64,000 bases of DNA from Ignelater luminosus (Eukaryota > Arthropoda > Insecta > Coleoptera > Elateridae), in contig VTPC01090408.1 in NCBI GenBank assembly GCA_011009095.1, positions 344,994 through 408,993 of the forward strand, read 5' to 3'. Position 1 is the stretch's first letter, and each line of letters begins with the position of its first letter. The translations under genes and the position numbers were made by a program. The notes beneath the pieces are model-generated. The model worked only from the letters and a program-made list of their open reading frames with translations, searched no databases and was not told the origin of the DNA. Positions 36,670 through 48,680 of the stretch are shown here, piece after piece.

Positions 36670-38109
36670 TTTCAGGATTTTCGTATATTATACTAACGAT
36701 TACTTATCGATGCTTGAAGAGCGACCTTTTAACAAATCATAGGTTTGCTTAACCCCCTACTAACGAACCACGTTTTACCAAGTCATTGTAAGCGTGAAGT
36801 CATAGAAAACCAAGCGCTGTGAGTCGCTTTACACTATTAGATATCAACATGTGTTTAGAAAAAAAAAATTTCTTTTGAAATCTAAAATAGATGTGAGCTT
36901 AGTGTGCCTATTTTTGTGTTTCAATCTATATCCCGTGAATTTTCTACTATTCTTTTTTATTTCTCTTTCTCTAATGTTTATTGTGGGGTACACCCAGCAA
37001 AAGTATTCGTTAGCGGATAGAGCTTGTTTATACTTATGTTATCAAGGTCGTTCTCATCTTCACCAGGTGAACATTTTACAAAAGTTAGCGTTTTGCAATA
37101 GAAGAGCCACTTCTTATAATTCTTTTCCCAGTTTTCTCTTTTTGTTTAGCCATTTAGTTATTATTTCCCCATAGGGATGCTACTGGCATGATAGATGTGA
37201 ATGGGTGTTTTCTGAAATTTTGTTTTGCTAGATCTTTTCTGTTGACATTGTGATATCTCTCTTCTGGATCGTTATTATTTTCATTACTTGCGTCATCATC
37301 TTCACAAAGGCATGTTCTGCTTGGTTGAAGTTTTGGAGGGGTAGATACCGTAGGAAGGTAAGCCAAAAGAATCTTAGAAGTAATGGCTGCTAGAGCTTTG
37401 CTATCTTGTTGCAAACTTTAATGTCTGAACAATGAGATGAATATCGTCCTTCATAAAGCAATATGTCAATAAAAATCTTTTTGGCACTTGTTACTCTGTT
37501 TACTATCTTCGATTTAAAAAAATGTGGAGGCTTTTTGTAAAGTAGTACTGTGCAAAAAGTAGGCACGTCTTATATCCGCGGTTTGTAACTCAAATCCGCT
37601 TTTTTCTATATTTCAGATTGCAGGACATGCTAACAGTCATAGGCGCTTTTGAATCTAAAACCGTGGTAAGACTAGAGTCTCACCTAGAAAACAGTTTTGG
37701 ATACAGCAATAAAATCCTATGGTTTACAAAAATAAGAGTTTGCTAAAAATCTGAAACCTAATTGATATATTTATTTTGGAGAGATTTTATTAAAATTAAC
37801 ACATAATATAAGGTATTAAAAAGGTTACTATCTTACACTAAGAACTGCAATCATCTGAAGGATGATTTCAGAAAACCGAAGTGAATTGCATTGAACTGCA
37901 CAGGTTTGATCAAAAATACACGGAATCTTTGAATTTCGCGGCGTTTTCAAGTGTAATTGCAACAATTTTTTGGTATTGTTGTTTGTACACATGCCCCTAA
38001 TGTATCTTGACAGCTTAGGATGCTGTTGGCTGTCGGAAAGGTTGCACGTGTTTTGGTGTGTTTGCCGATTTTTCTGCTTTTTTCACTTTTTTAAAAATAA
38101 ATAGAACAA
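36670..38109. other. Gene-free stretch with unassigned frames
   Basis: A minus-strand frame at 37414-37154 (acidic patch CEDDDASNENNNDPEE) has protein-like composition but no recognised domain; it may be a transposon remnant. Otherwise nothing is seen. Confidence 0.3.
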
Positions 38110-38890
38110 AGAATTAAATTTTGTTTTCAAAAGTCGAATGTTGCTTTTGGAAAGTCTTCTATAAATAAAACAAGCGTTTACAAGTGGTACAAGCGTTTTC
38201 AAAATGTCCATGATGACGTCGAGTAATAAGGAAAATCACCGAATCACTATCGGAGAGATTTTTGATGATGCTGGCATATGATTTGCCTCATGTCAAGCAA
38301 TTCTTTTGAATGTTTTGGGCATGAGACGTGTGCCAGAAAATTCTATTCCAAAATTGAACTTCGAGCAAAAGCAACGCCGAATGGACATTACTCAGGAGTT
38401 GCTGAATGAAGTCAACGATGATTCAGAACTTCTCAAACTGGTGATGAAACATGATGTCGAAACTAAGGCCCAGTCGTCTCAATGAAAGCTTTTTGAAGAG
38501 CCAAAATCAAAGAAAACACGCTAAGTTCGATCAAACGTCAAGGTACTGCTCACTGTTTTTTTTTTTATTTTAACGGTATAGTGCACCACGAGTTTTTGTC
38601 ATCAGGTCGTACGGTTAATAAAGAATTCTACCTCGAAGTTCTACGCTGTTTGCGAGAAGCAATCTCAGAAAAACGTCCGGATTTATGGCGAAACAATTTA
38701 TGGCAATTGCGCTATTACAATGCACGTGACCACGGTTTACTGCTTGTTTGTAAATTTCTGACCAAAAACAACACTGTTATGATGCTTCAGCTTCCATATT
38801 CACTGGACATGGTCCCTTGCGACTTCTTGCTTGTCTCGAGGATGAACAAAACCTTGAAAAAACTACTAAGTAGAATGCGTAATTGAGCAG
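38110..38890 (+). pseudogene. mariner-like (Tc1/mariner) transposase relic
   Basis: Pieces in order on the plus strand are an N-terminal helix-turn-helix-like SVYKWYKRFQNVHDD (about 38170-38215), a linker VLGMRRVPENSIPKLN (about 38310-38360), and a catalytic part in the frame 38581-38886. That frame has VHHEFLSSGRTVNKEFYLEVLR and LPYSLDMVPCDF, the family's 'YSPD.APCDF' block. The 'HDNA..H' block reads YYNARDH, so the catalytic aspartate is lost. Stop codons and frameshifts separate the pieces. Terminal repeats were not located. Confidence 0.8.
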
Positions 38891-40455
38891 CAATGCTCTA
38901 GGTTCACATTTGGAAGATCCGAGTTTGAATTTCAAGATCCGAATCTTCTCACTAAAATTTTCTCTGGTTTTCTTTAAGGGTGTGGGTGACTACTGGAACA
39001 GAATCTTCAACGAAATTTATAAATCTTATCTCCTCCTAAAAATTGTTCTCTTACTTAAAATTAGTAAAAGACAAAAAGTCAGCAAAGAGTAATATAAATG
39101 TTTGCAGATTTTGGGTCTCTAACCATTAAAACGTTTGCGAGGTGAATCACATAAAAACGAAACAAAATCAACGAATATATCATACACACATAGCAAAACA
39201 GATTATAAGTCGAGAAACATCAAATGGATAGCGATAAACTGGATAATTTGTTAATTAAAAATGGCTGCTGGTAATCGCTGTCGAGGAATAAATCAAATTA
39301 TTACTAATTACTAACAATATTGTGTGTTTCCGTAAAAAGTAACAATTCGGTATTGTAACACATCTGTTAAGAGCATAATTTCCTAATTTTTGTTTAAATT
39401 AATGTATACAGCCGTTCCAATAATAATGAATGGTAACGTACTACATCTGGTACCTCCACAAACTAATGTAAAGTGATTGAGTGGTGGTCGTCAATGCTTG
39501 AAATGGAGATGTCAGTCTCAGTCAAGGTGTTAGAGAAGAGACGTAAACATCTGGATGCCCTAACTGCTTAAATACAAAACGACTTACAATTAGCATTAAG
39601 TGAAAACATAATTGACCTTTAAAAATAATTTGTTTACATAAAAATATATACTTAAGACATCTCAACGTATTTAAGCCTATGTTTACCAAAACAGCTTTAT
39701 ATGTACAGTTAAAAGCAAGTTTTTCTGAAAGTTATATAATTTTCTAATATTATGAATGATGGGTGACCTGGAAGAAATATTTTTCAATGAGACTTTTTTA
39801 AATATAAATGCGATTATTGTGGGGTGTTTATAAATTTCTTTTGCTTACCATCTTACGAAAAGTTTAAGGAATATATTAGGATTCGAATGGAAACTTCTAA
39901 ATCGGCTTTAATGCTGTTTAGGAGAGACGTCAGCAGCAAATTTCTTAGTCAGATGCGCTTTATATTAAGAACTTTTTTACGGTATTATAAACTGTAATAC
40001 TTTCAAAAATTAAATGAGTACGAAGGTCAAGAAATTTTAATTATTAAATGAAAAATATTAAAACTCAGGGTTTTTCTCGGAGTTTCTTTTATTTATACGA
40101 ATTTTCTGAAACGAAAAATATGCGACATGAAGGTATGCTCATTAATTTTCAAGATTATAAATTAAATGGTACGCCCAAAACTAAAGTAGGATTATTTAAG
40201 AACATTTTTTTAAAATTTAATTATGTAATGGAATCTTATATATTGTGAATCATTAGGTAAATGAAAGTATCTTACAAATTATCTTTAGGTCCAATAAATT
40301 TTATTAATAAAACGTCTACACAATCTTAATATAATTATTAAATAGGTAGATTACAAAAATGAAAAGTTGTCCTTAAGATATTAGCTTATTCACTTCATCG
40401 AAGTTTACTAAAAAATATCAATTTAAAAAAGTATCTTTTCTTACAGAAACAACTA
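38891..40455. other. Gene-free AT-rich stretch
   Basis: No recognised gene or element; short open frames only. Confidence 0.3.
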
Positions 40456-41260
40456 TACAGGGTGTAACAGAAAATCGTAACAATTCCTAAGTTAGTATAG
40501 TGTTTATTATGTAAAGTACCAGACAAAGACCGTTAGTACCGACTAAGAAAGAGTTGTAAGATGCACCTCTGGTGCTTAAACTAACCTTTTACAGAACGCT
40601 CAACACTGACATCACGTTTCCATTATCCCATGAGGATTCCTTCATTATCGACAGCTTCGTAGTTCTCGAACTATTGACTCCATATTTTCCACATTTTGCA
40701 TCCATTGGCTGTTTTATCATCAACGACCACCTTCGATTAGTATTAATTTCTTCGTTCTTGAATCTTGCTGTCCCATCAGGGCCATTTGGGATTGAAACGA
40801 AGCTGATTGACTGAAGTTTCAAAACCATTCCCAAAAGTGTTTGCAAATTTTAATCGCTTTTTGCTTCCACCTCACGTTCTTCAGCTCACCCGTAAAGAAC
40901 GATGTTTTTACAGAATCTTTGTTAAAATCCGGAACTCCCTGGTGAAGACCAAGGGAAGTGTCTGACAGCCCTGGAACAAACTCAATGCTCTAACTGGTCA
41001 AAAAAGATCTACCAAATAGCTTACCTGTACCAAAACGGTGGAACTATCACAGATTCTCAAGTTCAATCCTAAATCTTTGTTGACTGAATCCCAAGAAGTT
41101 GACAAGCACACTTCCCGCGTCAATTTTTTCTTTTTCTTCGTACTTCTCAAAGGTTTCTGTTTTATTGTTGGATATTCTTTTACCAATACGAGTGTAAGAA
41201 ACGGCGGCAACCATTTTCTCAATCAAGAAAAACATAAACGAAATCCGTGCACACTCTGTA
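40456..41260. mobile_element. 805-bp element with TACAGGGTGT / ACACTCTGTA ends
   Basis: The left end TACAGGGTGT and the reverse complement of the right end, TACAGAGTGT, agree in 9 of 10 bases. CTA precedes the left end and follows the right end, a possible target duplication. Interior frames of about 80 residues on both strands show no recognised domain. The termini match those at 12001 and 28616. Confidence 0.4.
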
Positions 41261-42559
41261 CTATAATACTAATTCCATTACACTTACTGTTTTGATATCT
41301 ATCGTCTCAACTGAATTTTTTTATTGAATAAACAAGCAGTCAGACATTTTAATGAATGTGATTGCAAAAGAATAGAAGTATCGAACAATTTGAAGTGCAT
41401 CAATTATATTATTTTCTAGATCATACTCTATAAAATATTTACGTCTAAAAATTTCATCAAGTCTTTCTCTGCTTCTTATATCGTTCCTGCTCTGGTAGTA
41501 GTGTCGGAAAAACGTTAGTCTACCATATCATTTGCTGATTTCACAAAAGTATCGCCCATTTGTACAGACTACAGTCACTTTTGCAAGTTCAAAACCTTTT
41601 ACACCATAATTTAGAATCTAAGTCATACGCCTTATGATATTTTTCAAGTGGCATAGGTTTACGTGAATATATGTATATAAACAACACCTTCCGAGAGACC
41701 GTTAAAACTTGATTTGACACAGCATGGCATCTGTCTGTAATACATTCAGGCGATATAGAACTTTCTTGGCAGTACTATATTGAGAAAGCGATTCAGTATG
41801 TTTAAATGTCCAAGTAATAAATCTTTGAAACTTATTCTAACGATATGGACACCTTTCTTTTGTCAATTTTTGTATTTTGTGCAGTGATATGGATAATTTT
41901 GTCACCTCTTACATATGAACAAGTTAGCAAGCTTGATTCTCAATATATTCTACATATCAATCACTCTTGAATCTGGAGCTTGAATTTCAGTGAATCTTCT
42001 GACTATCCACTGGAATTGTTAGCTTCCTTATTCCTGACTACTATCATAATCTGATTAGTAGTCATAGTACTCTCGAACATTGTCACCCAATTTTAGTTCT
42101 CAAGTAGGAAGAGGGAACTCTTATTATATTAAATGATTTTTACTTTCTAATAGAATATCAATTACATTGTCACTGGTTACTTCTTTCTATATTTCTTGTT
42201 TTGTTTTCTCTTTCTGCTTGCCATTTAATACATTCAAATACAGTGTGTTCCGGGCTATTGTTGTTGAGTCGGTAGTAGTATTTTCAACGAACTCCGAAGG
42301 AGTCGTTACTGAATTTGCAAAGTTTGTCTGTCTGTTAAAATTTTGATTTCAGATTTGGATTCTACATCAAAAACTAAAGCCAACGTGGTATCTTCGTTTT
42401 GTGATAACTCTTCGGGAACAATGGCCGCCAAAAATTGGAAAATTTAAAAAAAATTCTTTTCTACTTTAGAATCGTTTTCTACATAAAAAAATAAGACAAA
42501 CGTATACTTTTAGTTTTTTGATATCATCTCGGGAACACGGTCAAAATGGCCGCCAAGAT
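41261..42559. other. Gene-free stretch
   Basis: No recognised coding sequence. Around 42240-42600 two copies of a short motif (CGGGAACA...ATGGCCGCCAA and a variant) suggest an old local duplication or repeat. Confidence 0.3.
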
Positions 42560-43480
42560 TTAAAAAAAGTAACAAAACAGGAGTTCGTTGTGGTTATGGT
42601 TTGCATTCCCAGATGTTTTATTTTTCGTTTTAATGGTTTCCTTGTTAGCCACTTGGTTATCTTCGGAATTAGCTAGTTTCTGCTTTGGCCCATCTTTCCT
42701 TTCATTCAGCTACGGTATTGCTTCTTTCTAACTTCTGCGTTTCCTTTTTCCCTACATCTCTTGTTTGTTTGTCCGTTAGTATATCTATTAATATTGATTC
42801 TGACACATTCTTGCAGTTTCGCTGGTAATTTGTTTATAGCCTCGACATATTCTTAACGCAATTTTTTGCTGTGTCCTATCTGCTACATCTTTATATTTCT
42901 TTTATTTTGTAAATATCTTTTCAGATAGGTGAAGCATATAATAACACTATTTATCTATCCTTTCTGCCATAGACTTGAGATATATTCTCCGTGCTTTAAG
43001 CATTTATCTTTTTTATCTCAAGGTATTCTAGACTAATTGCGTCATAATCTTTTCTAGGTTAAATTGTATAGGCCCGTGTTTTTTTCCTGCCCGTTAGCAG
43101 AACTGCTTCTTCTGACATTTTCTAGAGAGTCATCTGCTATTTGCGTTAGTTCTGCTTCTGTTTTAGTTCTAACAGTTTTAATATCGACATTCATAGTTTT
43201 TTATCAAATATGCTAATATCTTCCGGAGCTACATTTTTTGTAGTATTCGTTTCCAACTCTTTGAATCAAAAACTTGTATTTACATCTAAACTAGAGTTGC
43301 CTTGATTTATACATGTTCGTTTAATTACCAATTCAAACAGCTTTCCTATTGTATCCAGTAAGCATATCGATCGGTATGGTCTATCCCAGTTGCTGCTCTA
43401 TTTCGCTTTGTTACAACCTGTTAACAATTTTTCCTTTTATCAGGATTGTTTTTGTCTTGGTTTCTAATCTGTTTTGTCAC
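42560..43480 (-). mobile_element. LINE relic (Jockey/R1-type reverse transcriptase)
   Basis: On the minus strand, about 43385-43310 encodes RPICLLDTIGKLFELVIKR, the 'YRPI.LL...GK..E..I..R' RT block. Further 3', about 42870-42780 reads LRICRGYKQITSETARM, matching the 'LR.....YRT.S..A..V..G' block near the RT C-terminus of Jockey/R1 elements. The palm region between them is largely missing, and many stops are present. An old, internally deleted copy. Confidence 0.55.
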
Positions 43481-45350
43481 GTTCACATCCATTTTGCAAA
43501 ATCCACTTCCAACTATCTGAAGAAGAGAAAACTCTTAAAGCAGGCCCTGCCATCTTTGGTGGCAAAACATGACATTTATGTTCTCTTTTCGTAGCAAAGT
43601 TTGACAGTTAAAAGATATTTTGTTATTGTTTACTTGTTGAGAAAATTAATTTGCTTTGCCTTAATAAAAAGTAGTTAAGTAGCAGTTTTAGTAGCAAGTA
43701 GTAGGTAAGTAGATCTTTTTTTGGGACAATAATCAAAATGGGCAAAAATTGCTGCAAATATTTCTAGTCTGCAATTATAATACTTTTTTTTTCTTTTGCT
43801 TCTTGGCCAAGAAGGGCATGTTTTTTACTGCCTTGGTTTCAAATTTTTCTATATGGGAATGACATTTTGCTAATTGTTGTATGATTTCTATAGTCTCACT
43901 TGTGGGACAAAAACGAAATGTGCTACTGGCACACCTTACTATAGTACGTAACTTGAAGAAACTGATTTTGGCCACGAGGGTGGTTTTGGGCAATGAAAGA
44001 CAACTTTAATATCCAGAACATTTTTATCTGCAGAAGTAGCACGTTCAATAAGAAAATATTTGTTCTCAACGTACTTGATTCTAACAAATCTAATAGATCG
44101 ATGGCTCCTCTTCAATCGAGAAAAGGAATTTTAGAAAAAGTGAAAGTAAAGATGATGTGATTATTCACTCTGCAGAGACTACTGTTCCGGTATTGATCTA
44201 CACCACTAAGGAAAACTACGAAGAATTTTAGTAGGAACAATTGATTCAGAGATTTGATTTTGTACATCTGACCATGGAACTCTTGATAAGTATTACATTC
44301 AAGATATGGATAGCAACTTTGCAATAACTCCGAAAAATGTTAAGTGTTTTAGACTTTGATAAACAGAAAGTACCCCAAACACTAAATACGTGAATCTTAA
44401 ATGCTACACCCTGTAAAAATATGGTTATTCAAAATAAAATTTATAAATATTCAGAAAACCATAAAATACTAAACTGCCTAATAAGAAAACCCCAATACGT
44501 AAGTTACAAGAAACCATAAATTAAGAACTTTATCTGTACAACAGAGTCGCATTTATGTTTGAAATCGATATTTATAATTAGGTAAATCTTCTTTATAGAG
44601 ATGAGTATGCATTTTATTTAAAAAATTCTTAAAAAGACAAATATTATTAGACATAAGTTCTTTCCGAATTTAAACGATGGCTTTAAAAAATAAGATTCTG
44701 AAAACAACATACTGAAATGATTTGATAAATTACACGCTATACGGTCTGGAAGAAATGAATGACTGACTGAAAAAGCTTCTTTTTAGAGTACATCAGTAAA
44801 ATAATAGTATAAAGATTAAATGACTTTGTTTATACATAAAAAAAGCATCCGACATTTTTAAAGACTAACTGGATTTTTCAGTTAACATCTCCATTTCAAA
44901 TTGTTTTAGAAATATAAAATTACGTGTACCATCCCTTCTGCATAGAACGTGTGCTTTTCAATATTTGCATTTCAAACTTAACCCCCATATGTAATATTTA
45001 ATATATAGTCATGTTTAATTTATGATTTATAGTTGTGTACCAAAATTAATTAAATGCAAGACCTTCAAGAACATGTCATATATCTACATGTTATTTAAAA
45101 AGCGATAATTTTGGAATCATTAAAGCAGCACTTAACAAGTGATCTCTCATGAAAAATGTTTAGGTTTTCTACAGCTTTCCAAGGAGCAGGTGGTGATTCC
45201 TCACGTGTGTTTATAACATGTGCTTGAGGTGTCAGAAGAAGAAAAGCGGTTGACGCGCATAGGCACCCGGGTGGCGACGGTGACTGGCGTCGTGGCTCTC
45301 GCTCCATCTCTATGACAACGGGGTTCGCTTCACGCAGGTGCCAGTCCGAC
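43481..45350. other. Intergenic stretch upstream of the glutamate receptor
   Basis: A lone inverted TACAG-type terminus (ACACCCTGTA) lies at 44406-44415. At 45230-45345 the sequence becomes clearly GC- and CpG-rich next to the receptor promoter. Otherwise nothing is recognised. Confidence 0.35.
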
Positions 45351-45353
45351 CCC

Positions 45354-45390
45354 TATATATCCAATTCTCTTCGGATGGAGATCCAGTCTT
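45354..45390 (+). promoter_or_regulatory. TATA box and initiator of the mGluR gene
   Basis: TATATAT (45354-45360) is followed by TCCAGTC with its A at 45385, 31 bases downstream of the TATA start, a textbook spacing. The preceding 100 bp are CpG-rich. The implied 5' UTR is about 320 nt if unspliced. Confidence 0.5.
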
Positions 45391-45707
45391 GTACAACTTC
45401 CTTTTGGAGGAACTTTACTATCAGCGATATTTGACCGCAAAAATTAATTTCCTCAACTTTTCGTACAACTTCAAAAGCAGAATTTTATCTTAAAATTTCA
45501 AAACATGACTTTTATTTAACATGTTAGCTCAGATTATCATCCCTAAAAAGCGCGCACTCAAACTTTAAAATGAAGTTTTCGACGGACATTTAAACTGCTT
45601 CGCTCAAATGAACAATTAATTAAAACTTAATCGAACTCTTAATATCGATCGCGGATTTTAATTGGTGTATAAATTAGTGGGTGTGACAGCGGCAGGACAT
45701 CGTATTC

Positions 45708-46070
45708 ATGGGGCCGCTGTCGGGGATGTTGCCGCTGGTATTACTTCAGCTCTTGAGGCTGTTGGTGCCAGCTCGAGGCCAATTTGAAACTGACCGCAAG
45801 TTGATTCGCATTAACGGCGATATCATCTTGGGCGGAATATTTCCCATGCACGAACAAATCAGCGGAAGACCTGATTTTCCTTGCGGCGCTGTCAAGGAAG
45901 AGAAGGGTATACAGCGGCTGGAAGCCATGCTTTATGCACTTGATGAAATAAACAACAGTCCCGATTTGTTGCCAAACATCACGCTCGGTGCATTAATTAT
46001 CGACTCTTGCAGCAGCGATACATATGCACTGGAACAATCTATGGAGTTCGTTAGATCTTATATGAACCAG
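45708..46070 (+). CDS. mGluR: Metabotropic glutamate receptor, first coding exon
   Basis: The exon encodes the N-terminus of a class C G-protein-coupled receptor for glutamate, acting at the neuronal plasma membrane. Residues 1-25 form a leucine-rich signal peptide ([20 protein letters not shown]). The start of the extracellular Venus-flytrap ligand domain follows: [16 protein letters not shown], the conserved cysteine at [37 protein letters not shown], and [17 protein letters not shown]. These blocks match insect and vertebrate mGluRs closely. The exon ends phase 0 at AACCAG with a GTATTT donor at 46071; the frame then runs into intron stops. The rest of the receptor (remaining flytrap, cysteine-rich and seven-helix domains) is not in the window. 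No stop or frameshift is seen, so the exon looks functional. Confidence 0.93.
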
Positions 46071-48169
46071 GTATTTTGTTAATTATTATTTAGATATTAA
46101 AAGCGAAATTGAAGGAAAAACAATCGGCGCGGCGTCTCATAATAGCCTTGAAGTTACATTTTTAGCTCTCTAGAGAAAATTCATTTCCGTCGAGGCTGCT
46201 AGATATTACTAAACAGAAGGGAACTAATGAAAACTAGGTTACAACGGTTATAATTAAAAGCAAGATTTGGGAGAAACGTAAACATTCATAAATCTGTTTC
46301 AAATAAAATTGAAAAAAGTTGCGGAATTTTTGTTATTATTAAATGATGATGCTTTAAATATATAATTACTGAGCATTTAAAGCACATTGTATGTTAAGTT
46401 GAAAAAGGATTTTTCTTCTGAATCCTTTTATTATCATCTAATAATCTAGTTTACTTTTCTTGGGTAAAACAAATACGGTTGGATAATAATCAATTCTGGA
46501 AATTTGTCTTGAATTGTGGCGTTGACTTCAATTATATTAAGGCAAAATTAATTACAGCTAGATATGGTATTGCATGGCAAACACACGTATTAACCACAAA
46601 CAAGCCTAAAACTATTATGTATTTGATATTAGTTGAAAAGGCAAACTATGACAGCTAGGAGCATATCAATCTTAGCAAATAATTTATTCAAAAACCAAGG
46701 AAAGCGTAATGTATATTATGAATTTGAAAATTTCTTTATGAATTCGAGGCAAATAATAGTAACAATGATAATGTGTACAGAAAAGTTCTAAATTTATTGT
46801 ATGAAAAGTATGAAGTAACTTTTATAGAAGCAGATGTTTGGGTATACGGATTCTGTAGAATTGCATTAGCTCTAGTGGACATATTTTTCCGTTAAAAGCA
46901 AACTTTTGAGAAGCCACAATTTACATGAATGGGTACTGCCTGCGTTTGCTTTATATTTAAAGTAAACCTAAAATTTGATTTTAGAATTTTATAATAATAG
47001 TAAATTGGGTCAGAGCTTCTACTTATAGAAAGAAAATGTTTTACTCAAACTCATAGATATTTTTATAATATAAATACAGAATTATAAAAGTTAACCATTG
47101 TTTGCGTCTATCCGCTATCGTCCTTATGACGCAGACATTAAATGAAATATTTAAAAAAAAATGTTTAAATAAATATAATTCCTTTAAGTTCCTATATTGA
47201 TATTGTATTTTGTAAGTTTTTATAGATACATTTATTTTGTTCTCAATTTTTTGAGTTTTGAGTTGCTTCCAAATTAACCGACTCAATACCGAGATTTCTG
47301 TTTCTTATTTTATTTCTCCAGAATAATTTTACAAATAAATCACATGCAGTATAAATGGAAACTACGCGTATGTTTACAATGTTTACAAATACTTATCGGT
47401 AACAGCATATAACAATTCAAACTTATCAGCAAATAATAATTAAAAGCCAAAGAGAATTAATAGAAATTTATGTTTTAGTCATTTGAATGTGCAATTTTCC
47501 GATTTATATTTTTAAACAGATTTTGCTTCCGAGCTAATTATCTTTCGTTTCAATTTTATAACAGTTCCGAATTAACGTTCATTGATTTGTTAATGGGTAC
47601 ATTATCTCAATGAAACCGTTTTATTGTTTTGCAATTAGGCACCAATTGAACTTTTCAGATAGATATGGTGATATTAGCAGTAATTAAATTAAACGCTCAA
47701 AAATAGTAAACTAGAAATCTGAACAGTCTTTCTACTCATTTTAGAATTCTTAACCAAACAATTTAATTTTTTTTGTCTAGTATTTATTTTCCATTTTGCC
47801 GTTCTTTGTTAGATATAGTACGAGTTTTAGACAGTGATTGATAGACGCAAACAATCAAAATTATATTTTTATTGTATTTAAAAAAATAGTCGAAAACGTT
47901 TACTAATTCGAAATATTCATGGAAATTGTTAGAAATTTTCCAATTTCCAAAAAAGTGTACTTCTGTAGGTGCCGCTTCCTTTAAGGTACCTTGGCGATTC
48001 GAAATTTTGATACTGATCGGCAGAACTGATTTCTTTCCATATTGTAGTTTTCTAATTTTGGTAGAGTTTACAATTTGCTTTCTTTTCCGTGTTTTCCTCG
48101 CCTTTTCATTGTTTGTGATCCGGTTTACCTAACAAAATTCCTTTATATGTCTAAACTTTGAAGGTTTTC
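46071..48169 (+). other. mGluR intron 1, first part
   Basis: AT-rich intron sequence with no recognised exon or transposon domain. Confidence 0.5.
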
Positions 48170-48680
48170 ATTTAGTATAATAACACTGAGAACACGTAAC
48201 ACTTTAGGATTCTAATCTTCAGCTTCTTGCTTGCCCAATTCTTAATTCTATGGCTTCAGTATAGTTGTTAGTTTTCAGTTTTTCTTGTTGTCGTTGTCTA
48301 GCCTTTAAAAGTATCATTAATTTGGCCTTTTTGACATTTAGCACCAAACCATTTCCACAAACCATATTGTTTGCAAACTTTATAGTGTTAATTGGTCTTC
48401 TATTTTTCTATATATTCTATATCGAGTTGTAGTTCAGTAGCACTTTTATTTGTTCTTTAACTCATTTATTATTATTGTTATGTCTGCTGGTATTTGATCT
48501 AGATCAGATTCTCTTCTACTTCTATGGAATGTAACACTTATTTCTTTGTTATGTTTGGGTTCTCGTCTATTGAATCCTCTTGCCTGTTGTTTCTAGTTCT
48601 CCTGTGGTGTCTGGAATGATTCTACTACCATTTCTGTCCCGAAATATGTTTCTTTTCTCTTTGTCTTTTTGTGTAGATGG
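48170..48680 (-). mobile_element. LINE relic in mGluR intron 1
   Basis: On the minus strand, about 48650-48575 encodes RDRNGSRIIPDTTGELETTG, like the 'RD.NG.I.......' linker before LINE reverse transcriptase. About 48370-48220 reads VKFADNMVCGNGLVLNVKKAK followed by YTEAIELRIGQA, like the 'FADD......LN..KTK' and 'EI..RI..A' blocks. The RT core between them is deleted. FADN replaces FADD, so it is dead. Confidence 0.55.

Noticed and set aside
45095-45307. 70-residue minus-strand frame beside the mGluR promoter
   Set aside because: It overlaps the CpG-rich promoter flank and has no recognised motif or splice context.
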